NCBI GenBank assembly: GCA_023268675.1
Contig: JALQTV010000005.1
Coordinates: 1 to 37,744 of the forward strand
DNA from: Saprospiraceae bacterium
GTDB lineage: Bacteria; Bacteroidota; Bacteroidia; Chitinophagales; Saprospiraceae
Length of the DNA: 37,744 bases
Reading direction: 5' to 3'
Under the pieces are notes generated by a model. That model did not search any database. It was not told the DNA's origin and saw only the letters and a list, made by a program, of their open reading frames with translations. A program made the position numbers and the translations under genes. Positions 29,075 through 37,184 of this stretch are shown here, in pieces (within the stretch, counting starts at the first letter, position 1; each line of letters opens with the position of its first letter).

Positions 29075-30281
29075 AGCGATACCTGATTTTTAACTTTTTC
29101 CGATATTTCTTTGTAAGTCCTGAGAATCCCGGCAGGTACACCCTCCGTAATGCCCTCAAAAACACTCCCACAGGTAACCTGGAAAAAATGCGTACCTCCG
29201 CAGGAATACGACTGCGTTCTTCCAAAAATCTCAGAATATGATCCATGCGGTTCCGTTGAAACAAAGACAAGAAAATGCTTCCTGCATGATGGCTCTCCTC
29301 GTTCAGAATGTTCAACAACAGCTTGTCGTAAAACCTAAATCGTTTCCTCTCACGATAGATGAATCCAGGATCCTTGCCCAGAGCAAGAGCTTCGGCCAAA
29401 GCACAACTGCGATCAAGCGTGCGTGTAAATGCATAACCGGTACTTGGCTTAACCCAACCTCCTGCCGTGCCAATATTCAGAATATTTTCCCCATGATAAG
29501 GGGAGAATCGGCGATCTGTCATAGGAATGGCCCCTTGTTCCACTTCTTTAACCTTCCACTGCTTTAGTCCAAGCTTAGTCCGGATATATCCATCCAGCTT
29601 TTCATCGTACACTGCATCGGCTAAAAGGCGGGGAGAGAAGACAGTGTATTCAATCAAAGCACTGCGCTCATCAAAGGGCAATACATAAAAAAATCGGGCT
29701 TCAGGTGCGGCTGTCCCTTCGAAAAAATCCATCAATACCGGTACCTCAGGGTCAAAAACAGCTTTCTCGCTTTCTACCACCCATCCCCTGAAATGCTGCC
29801 ACAAAAAAGTGGATCCAGGTACCGATTTGGATACAAGTGCAAGGGAGGGTACGCTGTTCAAAATCATATCTGCCTCGTATTCAGAACTATCCAAAAGCGA
29901 CACACAAGCTTTTTCACCATTACTCCTGATGCTCGCAACAGATGCTTGCGACCACTGGAAACGACCGTCTTTTTGAAGTGCATTCTTGATAAACTGATAA
30001 TAATCCCGGCTCCTGATGAGGCGATATCCCGGTCCGGAAATAGCGTCCTGGGTCCTAAATTCCCCACAGGCAAAGGATAGTTGGTGCCAGGTCTTACTGA
30101 CCAGAGGCTCGAAATCTGAGGGAATCTCTGACCAGAAACACCAGGTTCTGTCATTGCCTTCCTTTTCCTCCTTGTCTATGATCAAAGCCGATTTGAAAGA
30201 ATGCCGGCTAAGGGACAAAAAGTAAGCTGTCGTTAATCCCGACAAGCCCCCACCTGTGAATATGAAATCAAATTTTTTCAA
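29064..30281 (-). CDS. crtY: Lycopene beta-cyclase
   Basis: FIFTGGGLSGLTTAYFL, NDRTWCFW, IGTAGGWVKPSTGYAFTRTLDRS; overlaps the blh start by 11 nt. Confidence 0.93.
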   Translation of the reverse strand: MKKFDFIFTGGGLSGLTTAYFLSLSRHSFKSALIIDKEEKEGNDRTWCFWSEIPSDFEPLVSKTWHQLSFACGEFRTQDAISGPGYRLIRSRDYYQFIKNALQKDGRFQWSQASVASIRSNGEKACVSLLDSSEYEADMILNSVPSLALVSKSVPGSTFLWQHFRGWVVESEKAVFDPEVPVLMDFFEGTAAPEARFFYVLPFDERSALIEYTVFSPRLLADAVYDEKLDGYIRTKLGLKQWKVKEVEQGAIPMTDRRFSPYHGENILNIGTAGGWVKPSTGYAFTRTLDRSCALAEALALGKDPGFIYRERKRFRFYDKLLLNILNEESHHAGSIFLSLFQRNRMDHILRFLEERSRIPAEVRIFSRLPVGVFLRALRRVYLPGFSGLTKKYRKKLKIRYRYDY

Positions 30282-30327
30282 TTGACTTATTTGCCGTAAA
30301 TAATCAAAATAAATAAATCATACGACA

Positions 30328-30346
30328 AACAAAATTTCAATTTGTT
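30328..30346. repeat. Near-perfect dyad AACAAAATTTCAATTTGTT upstream of crtY
   Basis: Left arm AACAAAATT, right arm AATTTGTT; lies between the predicted crtY promoter and the crtY start. Confidence 0.5.
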
Positions 30347-30373
30347 CAAACAACCGAGAATAAATCAGCGAAA

Positions 30374-30402
30374 CAAATTTAGCGCTCATCCTATTCCTGC
30401 AA
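30374..30402 (-). promoter_or_regulatory. Candidate promoter of the crtY-blh-rhodopsin operon
   Basis: Minus strand TTG (30402-30400), 18 nt, TAAATTTG (30381-30374): full match to the Bacteroidota -33/-7 pattern. Confidence 0.65.
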
Positions 30403-32517
30403 TCAGTCTGCTTTTATCAAGTTAGATAGCAACTTAGGTGGTTTGAACCGGGGGCCGTGAACCGACTCGAAATGGGCGCATCTCGACAAGAAAGCACTGA
30501 CCCCGTAATCATGTACAAATTGAATGACTCCTCCCTTAAAAGCCGGAAAACCCCAGCCATAGATGCTTCCCAGGTTGGCCTCGGCTTCTGTACGGATGAC
30601 TCCTTCCTGCAAGCACCAAAAGGCTTCAATGACCTGAACGAAAAGAAAGCGCTCGAAAATTATTTCTGGAGTTTCTTGTACTTCAGGACTGCCTTCGAGG
30701 GAATAATCTTGCTTCCAGAGCCATTTTTCTTCTCCTTCATAGGTGTAAAATCCTTCTTTAGCAGTTTTACCCGGACGATTCCATTCGCCCAACATGCCTT
30801 TGAGAGTATTGACGGCAGGGTGCTTAATGTAGCGCACACCGTAGTGTTCTGCTGCCTGTTGCTCATACTTCAGGACTATCTCAAGGCCGAGATCGTCAGC
30901 AAGTTCTAATGGTCCGCGTGGCATACCGGATTGGCGACTCATATTTTCTATCAGCACAGGAGCAAGCCCTTCCTGCAGCATCGCAATGCCTTCCAGAATA
31001 TAGGTATTTTGCACACGAGCAGCATAAAAACCCCAGACGTCCTTGACCACAATGGGAATTTTTCGCATGCTTCTTACAAAATCAAAAGCCCGGGCAATGG
31101 CTTCGTCCGAACTCTCTTTTCCACGCACAATTTCTACCAACGGAACCTCTTCTACCGGTGGAAAAAAATGCAATCCAACATAATTTTCAGGCCTCTGACA
31201 CGCGGCTGCCAAGGTAGATATGGGAATAGAAATAGAGTTGCTCCCAAAAAGGCTGTATTCGTCCAAAAAAGATTCTGCCTCTCGGGTCACCTTGTACTTG
31301 AGCGAATAATTTTCAAAAACTGCCTCCACCACAATATCGCAATGCTCAAAATCAGCCGCCTGATCTGTTACCTTAATCCGACCCAACAAAGCCTTGCTTT
31401 CACTGTCATTGATGCTGCCCTTTTGTTCCAGCTCTGACAACTTTCCTTCGATATAAGCAATCGCATTGGCTGCAATCAGACGCGATACGTCTTTGATGAC
31501 TACAGACATCCCGTTGAGCAAACACGATAAGGCAATGCCTGATCCCATTTTCCCTGCACCAATAATGCCTACCATTTTGGGGCGAAACTTTCCAAATCCT
31601 TTGGGACGTGCTTCGCCTCGCTCTATGGCTTTCCTGTCAAGCCAAAAAGCTTTTATCATGTTTTTTGTGGCTGCTCCCTTCAACAATTTGGTGTAATACC
31701 TGCTTTCTATGCGGCAAGCGGTATCAAAATCCACTCTCGATCCCTCGTACAATACGTGGACAATGGCCTGCGCTGCAGAAAAATAAGAGGGCTTGGTGGC
31801 TGTAATTTCCACACTCTTCTCCCGCAAAAAACGAAGGTTAGCCGGATTGGAAGCGTCTCCGCCGGGTATTGCACAAGCTTCTTTGTCCCAGGGTCGTCGC
31901 GCTTCTCCTTGTTGCAAAAGCCAGGACTTCGCCATTTCCATCATAGCTCTGTTTCCGGGAGCCAATTCGTCGACCAATCCCGCCTTGAAAGCTTCCCGTG
32001 GAGTATACCCAAATTCACTGTTCAGTACCTGGAAAGCCTGTTGTATGCCCAACAGCCACATCAACCTCACTGTCCCACCACTACCGGGAATCAAGCCCAT
32101 TCCCGCTTCGGGCAAACCCAGCGTGATGGTGGGTTTGTCAAGGACAATTCTGTGATGACAAGCCAGTGCAAGTTCGAAACCTATGCCCTGGGCATCGCCA
32201 TTGATGGCCGCAACAACCGGCACTCCCGGGCTTTCGATTTCCCGCAAGAAAAATTTGAGTTGCTCGCTGAAAGCAAAAATTTCCGCTGCATCATCCGCAT
32301 GATACAGGTAATCCAGGTCTCCACCAGACAAAAAAGTACTCTTGGCAGAACTTATGATGACCCCACGAAGCAAACCCCTTGCTTTTTCTGCTTTCAAATG
32401 ACGAACAACCGGGATAAAGGCATTGCCAATCTCGTGATTGATTACATTATTTTGCCGCCCTCCCATATCCAGGATAAGCGTGACAATATTATCGGTATCT
32501 TTTTGGTATTTTATCAT
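30403..32517 (-). CDS. Enoyl-CoA hydratase / 3-hydroxyacyl-CoA dehydrogenase fusion (FadB/FadJ-like)
   Basis: Crotonase domain with both Glu (GIGFELALAC, GLPEAGMGLIPGSGG), Rossmann VGIIGAGKMGSGIALSC, and GLHFFPPVEEVPLVEIVRG. Confidence 0.93.
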   Translation of the reverse strand: MIKYQKDTDNIVTLILDMGGRQNNVINHEIGNAFIPVVRHLKAEKARGLLRGVIISSAKSTFLSGGDLDYLYHADDAAEIFAFSEQLKFFLREIESPGVPVVAAINGDAQGIGFELALACHHRIVLDKPTITLGLPEAGMGLIPGSGGTVRLMWLLGIQQAFQVLNSEFGYTPREAFKAGLVDELAPGNRAMMEMAKSWLLQQGEARRPWDKEACAIPGGDASNPANLRFLREKSVEITATKPSYFSAAQAIVHVLYEGSRVDFDTACRIESRYYTKLLKGAATKNMIKAFWLDRKAIERGEARPKGFGKFRPKMVGIIGAGKMGSGIALSCLLNGMSVVIKDVSRLIAANAIAYIEGKLSELEQKGSINDSESKALLGRIKVTDQAADFEHCDIVVEAVFENYSLKYKVTREAESFLDEYSLFGSNSISIPISTLAAACQRPENYVGLHFFPPVEEVPLVEIVRGKESSDEAIARAFDFVRSMRKIPIVVKDVWGFYAARVQNTYILEGIAMLQEGLAPVLIENMSRQSGMPRGPLELADDLGLEIVLKYEQQAAEHYGVRYIKHPAVNTLKGMLGEWNRPGKTAKEGFYTYEGEEKWLWKQDYSLEGSPEVQETPEIIFERFLFVQVIEAFWCLQEGVIRTEAEANLGSIYGWGFPAFKGGVIQFVHDYGVSAFLSRCAHFESVHGPRFKPPKLLSNLIKAD

Positions 32518-32544
32518 GAGGCGCGGGCTTAAAAATTTGCGATA

Positions 32545-33726
32545 TCAGAGATTTTCGATGATCATGGCGGCACAGCTACCCGAACGATCACCCAGCACGA
32601 GCATACCCCGTCCGGCTCCCTTGTTTTTCAGGTCTTCCAGCAACCGAACCAGCAATAGTGCGCCATTCGCACCGGCTGGTCTGCCAAAAGCCAGGTTGCC
32701 TCCCCCTGCATTGATTTTTTCCGGAGGAAGAGTCATTTCCTTCTGAAAAGCCAGTGCGATTCCGGCAAAAGGCTCGTCGCAGGTCCACAAGTCTATGTCC
32801 TCCTTCGTCAAGGAAGCTTGTTGCAATGCTTTTTTAGCGACAGCCGGCATCCCTGAGAAAGGGAGCCCGGTAGTACTTTCTTCCAGAGAGTAGGCCAAAA
32901 TACGCGCCAGCGCAGTCCCCTCTTCTCCGGCAGAAGCATCGCCAAGCATCAACATGGCCATCCCATCGACCTCCGAAGCAGTTGTAAAACCACTATGCAC
33001 CGGGGGGAAATGTTCCAGTGAAGTAAAATGCTTTTGAATCAACGGCAAATAGCACTGATACACCTCCCTGGTTAGCAGCGGGGTTTCGCCTTCGGCAAAA
33101 AAATCAGCAGCACCGGACAGTTGATCCTCGGCCAGTAACACCAGTTTGTTTTCATCGTAGAGGTGTTTCAGGAAAGAAACGCCGGAAGAAACGTTTTCCC
33201 GACAGCGCCTGCGAGATGCTTCCGCATATTCAAAAAGTTCGGAAGCAGAAATCTCCCAAAGGTGGGCCTGGAGGTCCGCGGAAAAAACAGCCGGCACATT
33301 GGCAGGCAAAATGGCCAGATCGGGATCATCTGTCCAGGGGCCACGGTCCTGTCCCGGTTCCAGACGGCTTTGCAACTCCATACCACCCGCAATGATGCGC
33401 TGTTGGAAACCTGCTGCAATTTTGGCGGCAGCCAGCCCGATAGCGTCAAGACCACTGAGATCAAAACGGTTGATCTGAATACCTGAAGTGTACAATTGTC
33501 CTGCGTGCAGAAGCCCTGCACGTGCAATATTTTGACCCATATCTCCCAAAGGAGTGGTACAACCGAGAATGAGATCCTGAGCTGGCAAACCTATTGGATT
33601 TCGCTCTGCTATAGTCAACAAACATTGACGGAGCAAGTCCACAGGCCTCAATTCGTAATAAGCACCTCCCTGCCCGCTTTTCGCCAAAGGCGTACGCAAG
33701 GCATCGTAAATGTAAACCGGATTCAT
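32545..33726 (-). CDS. Thiolase-superfamily protein lacking catalytic residues (pseudo-thiolase)
   Basis: 'YDALRTPLAKSGQGG', 'GQNIARAGLLHAG', 'INRFDLSGLDAIGLAAAKIAAG', 'IIAGGMELQSR', 'CDEPFAG', 'NAGGGNLAFGRPAGANGA' align with thiolase motifs, with the active-site residues substituted. Confidence 0.88.
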   Translation of the reverse strand: MNPVYIYDALRTPLAKSGQGGAYYELRPVDLLRQCLLTIAERNPIGLPAQDLILGCTTPLGDMGQNIARAGLLHAGQLYTSGIQINRFDLSGLDAIGLAAAKIAAGFQQRIIAGGMELQSRLEPGQDRGPWTDDPDLAILPANVPAVFSADLQAHLWEISASELFEYAEASRRRCRENVSSGVSFLKHLYDENKLVLLAEDQLSGAADFFAEGETPLLTREVYQCYLPLIQKHFTSLEHFPPVHSGFTTASEVDGMAMLMLGDASAGEEGTALARILAYSLEESTTGLPFSGMPAVAKKALQQASLTKEDIDLWTCDEPFAGIALAFQKEMTLPPEKINAGGGNLAFGRPAGANGALLLVRLLEDLKNKGAGRGMLVLGDRSGSCAAMIIENL

Positions 33727-33881
33727 AGGCTAAGGATATTTGGTCTGAACGCGGGGTTCGTTTGCTTCAAATTTGCAGATAATTATCAGGAAAAGCGCAA
33801 CAAAAGACCACTCTTTTCCACTTTTCATCCCGAAAAGCGAAAGTCCGGTAGATTAGCCATGATTCCTTTTCGGGAGAGACT

Positions 33882-33889
33882 TATATTTG
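33882..33889 (+). promoter_or_regulatory. Candidate -7 box (TATATTTG)
   Basis: Perfect TAnnTTTG ending 12 nt before the ATG at 33902; no clear -33 TTG. Confidence 0.4.
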
Positions 33890-33901
33890 CAAATAAAAAT
33901 C

Positions 33902-34234
33902 ATGGCCAGAAAAATAAAATTGACCGTTTTTTCCAGATTCCTCATCGTAATGCTTTTCCTTGGCCCTCTCGCATATATGGGAGCCTCTTACTACAACGGC
34001 GAAGACGGCCTGGCAAACCTTAAAAATTTGTTGGGCATAGAAACTACCTCCGGTACAAATCCAGACAATCAGACCACTACCGAGGAAGACATCCCCGCAG
34101 ATACACCTGTCAGAACAGACGCTGAATTGCTGCGACTGGAACAGGAAAACCTGGCATTGAAAAAGCAATTGCTTTCTAAGGACGAAGAAATATTGCAGCT
34201 GAAAAAAGAAATTGCAGAACTAAAATCACGGTAA
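33902..34234 (+). CDS. Small single-TM protein with C-terminal coiled coil
   Basis: MARKIKLTVFSRFLIVMLFLGPLAYMGASYYN (TM), acidic/Thr-rich linker, heptad 'LLRLEQENLALKKQLLSKDEEILQLKKEIAELKSR'. Start at 33902 preferred. Confidence 0.65.
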   Translation: MARKIKLTVFSRFLIVMLFLGPLAYMGASYYNGEDGLANLKNLLGIETTSGTNPDNQTTTEEDIPADTPVRTDAELLRLEQENLALKKQLLSKDEEILQLKKEIAELKSR

Positions 34235-34255
34235 TTTTTTGGCCTGGCCACTCCC

Positions 34256-35377
34256 CTACAACAGGTTTTCGTACAAACGCATCAACTGGTCTGTAAGCAA
34301 TTCGCTGTCGAATCGCTGCACATACTGATACCCCTCTTCTATTGCCTGCTTCCTGAAAGTCTCATCGCTCAAAAGGAGGCTTATTCCTGCAGCAATTTCT
34401 TCGCTACTGGCAGGATCCACCAAAACGGAGGAAGGACCCGCTGCCTCAGGCATAGACGATACTTTGGACGAAATTACCGGTGTCTTGCTGTAAAGTGCCT
34501 CTATCACGGGTATTCCAAATCCCTCATAAAAAGAAGGATAGATAAACAAAGAAGCCCGTTGGTACAAAGCCGGAAGTTCGGCGAAGTTGATTTGTACAAA
34601 AAACACCCGGTCACTCAAACCTGCTTTGTGCAGGTATTCCTGTACCGTTTTTTTGTATTGCCTGCCGTTTCCCACCACTACCAGCGGTATCTTTTCAGAC
34701 TCGGGCAATAGTTCCATAGCCTGAACTACCTTCAGAAGGTTTTTCCGGGGAATAATGGACCCCACAAACAACATGAAGGTCTCCGGCAATCGGTATTTTT
34801 GCAGCACTTGAGCAATGGTCCTATCCGATAAATCCTGTTTGAAAGAATCATGACAGGATTGGTAAATGACCTCGATCTTTTCAGGAGCTATGTCGTAATA
34901 ATCGATGATGTCCTCTCGGGTCGATTCACTGATTGCAATGATGCGATCTGCATGTTCGCAGGCATACCTAAATTTCCAATCGTACATTTTCCTGTCAAAA
35001 GTACTGTAGTAACCCGGATATTTCTTAAATACCAGATCGTGTATGGTAACTACCGTTTTGAGCGGTAATTTATCGATGCCAAAAGGAATCTCATGGCTTA
35101 AGCCATGATAAATATCGATCTTGTTTTTGGTGAGTGTTTTTTTTACGCCCAGACTTCGCCAAAAAGGCCTGTCCCAGGTTCCTGGCTGAACGACCTGAAA
35201 CTGGGGGTTGCTGAGAAAAAATTGCGTCTCTGCATGTACCTTTACCCCCGGAGTGTACAAAAAAAGAGGATTCTCCGGATAATGCTCGGCAAAGTTTTTC
35301 ACCAGGGTGCGGCTGTAATTGCCTAGTCCGGTAAAGTTGTTGAACAAACGCTTCGCGTCGAAACCTATCCTCAACAT
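34256..35377 (-). CDS. Glycosyltransferase family 4 protein
   Basis: GLGNYSRTL, 'VGSIIPRKNLLKVVQAMELL', 'YPSFYEGFGIPVIEALYSKTPVISSKVSSMPEAAG' GT-B motifs. Confidence 0.94.
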   Translation of the reverse strand: MLRIGFDAKRLFNNFTGLGNYSRTLVKNFAEHYPENPLFLYTPGVKVHAETQFFLSNPQFQVVQPGTWDRPFWRSLGVKKTLTKNKIDIYHGLSHEIPFGIDKLPLKTVVTIHDLVFKKYPGYYSTFDRKMYDWKFRYACEHADRIIAISESTREDIIDYYDIAPEKIEVIYQSCHDSFKQDLSDRTIAQVLQKYRLPETFMLFVGSIIPRKNLLKVVQAMELLPESEKIPLVVVGNGRQYKKTVQEYLHKAGLSDRVFFVQINFAELPALYQRASLFIYPSFYEGFGIPVIEALYSKTPVISSKVSSMPEAAGPSSVLVDPASSEEIAAGISLLLSDETFRKQAIEEGYQYVQRFDSELLTDQLMRLYENLL

Positions 35378-35447
35378 TTCCCGGATAATTTCTTGGTAAC
35401 AGGAGCAGTACTCGATTCGTCGTCCATCTCAGTTGTTTTAAGATACC

Positions 35448-35774
35448 TCATACAGAGAAACTTTCTCCGCAGGCACAGGTACGGGAAGCATTGGGATTGT
35501 TGAAATGAAAACCCTTGCCATTCAAACCTTCTGAAAACTCCAGTGTGGTGTTGAAAAGGTAGAGAAAACTTCTAAGGTCTGTCACTACTTTTACCCCGTT
35601 GTCTTCGAATTCCTGGTCATCTTTTTTTAATTCCTGGTCAAAATCCAGGTTATAGGTAAGGCCGGAACAGCCTCCACTGGTCACCGAAACGCGTATGAAA
35701 TAGCTGTCGTCATAACCTTCCGTTGTCCTGATTTCGCTGATCCGCTGTCTGGCACTTTCTGATACGTAAATCAT
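35448..35774 (-). CDS. HesB/IscA-family iron-sulfur cluster assembly accessory protein
   Basis: A-type carrier Cys motifs SGGCSGLTYNL and CACGESF; next to the cysteine desulfurase gene. Confidence 0.93.
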   Translation of the reverse strand: MIYVSESARQRISEIRTTEGYDDSYFIRVSVTSGGCSGLTYNLDFDQELKKDDQEFEDNGVKVVTDLRSFLYLFNTTLEFSEGLNGKGFHFNNPNASRTCACGESFSV

Positions 35775-35856
35775 ACGATGTTAATTTTCTTAATTAAACA
35801 TAAAAACTAAAAAAGAAAAGAACAAGTTCACAGCCAAATTATCTGTGTGGAAAGTT

Positions 35857-37065
35857 TTAGACCATATCCCATCCAAGGCCACGGAGATCCGTTCCCTCCA
35901 AAAACATTTCCCAGAGCGGACTCTGTGACCTGAGTTGATTGACAGCCCCTTCTACGGCAATAGCTGTTGATTCAACTTCTTCTTTTACATTAAATTTCCC
36001 CAAGCTGAAACGGAGAGAAGCTTTTGCCATATTGGAACTATTGCCCATGGCTGCCAGCACATGGGAAGGATCGAGGGATCCGGAGGTACAGGCAGAACCC
36101 GAACTTACCGCAACGGTATTGCCGAGGCGTGCCAGCAGGGCATTGCCGTCGGTAAAGCGAAAAGCCAGATTGCTGACATGAGGCAGTCGGGGCGCACCCC
36201 CGCCATTGACATATACTTCCGGTATTTTATGCAGTAAGCTGCTTTCAAGCTCGTTTCGCCAAAGCTGTAATTGTCGCCCGGTCTCTGCCGCGCTTTTCGC
36301 TGCCAGTTGAGCAGCCGCACCAAGCCCCACAATTCCAGGTACATTCAGGGTTCCCGAGCGCATCCCTTGTTCATGCCCTCCACCGTGGATCTGAGCCGCC
36401 AAGCGTATCGCAGGTCTTCTTTTTTGGACGTAAAGTCCGCCCACTCCTTTTGGACCATACATTTTGTGCCCACTGAAAGCCATCAGATGAATCCCCACCC
36501 CGGCTGGATTTACCTCAATTTTACCCAATGCCTGGGTCGCATCACTCATGCAAAGCACCCCTTTTTCAGCACATATCCTCCCAATAGCATCCATAGGCTG
36601 AATAACCCCCGTCTCGTTATTGGCCCACATGATACACACCAAAATAGTGTCTTCTTCAAGTAATTCAGACAACTGTTCCAAATCAATCAACCCATCCCGG
36701 TCCACCTCTACATAGCTTATCCGGGCTCCTTTTCTCCGCAACCAGTCGCAGGAATCCAGTACAGCCTTGTGCTCAATTCGGGTGGTGATGATGTGTTTGC
36801 CCTTATTTTGATAAGTTTCCCAGACACCTTTTATCGCAAGATTGATAGCTTCGGTGGCTCCGGAAGTGAAGACAATCTCCGCCGGGTCTGCGCCGACCAG
36901 CGAGGCAACCTGCTCCCGGGATGTTTCCACAGCTGCTTCCGCCTGCCAGCCAAAACGATGATGTCTGCTCGCCGCGTTGCCAAAATAAGTAGTAAAATAA
37001 GGGAGCATGGCATCCATTACTTCCGGATCTACCGGTGTAGTCGCACAATAATCCATATAAATCAT
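35857..37065 (-). CDS. Cysteine desulfurase (NifS/IscS-like)
   Basis: MIYMDYCATTPVDPEVMDAM, PLP Lys motif FSGHKMYGPKGVGGLYV, catalytic Cys loop SSGSACTSGSLDPSHVL. Confidence 0.96.
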   Translation of the reverse strand: MIYMDYCATTPVDPEVMDAMLPYFTTYFGNAASRHHRFGWQAEAAVETSREQVASLVGADPAEIVFTSGATEAINLAIKGVWETYQNKGKHIITTRIEHKAVLDSCDWLRRKGARISYVEVDRDGLIDLEQLSELLEEDTILVCIMWANNETGVIQPMDAIGRICAEKGVLCMSDATQALGKIEVNPAGVGIHLMAFSGHKMYGPKGVGGLYVQKRRPAIRLAAQIHGGGHEQGMRSGTLNVPGIVGLGAAAQLAAKSAAETGRQLQLWRNELESSLLHKIPEVYVNGGGAPRLPHVSNLAFRFTDGNALLARLGNTVAVSSGSACTSGSLDPSHVLAAMGNSSNMAKASLRFSLGKFNVKEEVESTAIAVEGAVNQLRSQSPLWEMFLEGTDLRGLGWDMV

Positions 37066-37184
37066 GGCATCAAACTATTTTTTTCAGCAAACGTTTAAAA
37101 TTGCATAGGTCTGACAAAGGAGGGTCTTATCGACCAAAAATCAAAAGTATTCTCTTATTTTTAAAGCTCGAAACTTATTTGCCA

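Noticed and set aside
31756-32532. 258-aa plus-strand ORF
   Set aside because: Antisense to the FadB-like gene; low-complexity shadow translation.
32545-33726. Sequencing error or pseudogene as the explanation for the missing thiolase residues
   Set aside because: The frame is open over 393 codons and at least three separate motifs are changed by in-frame substitutions, so a single error or recent decay is unlikely.
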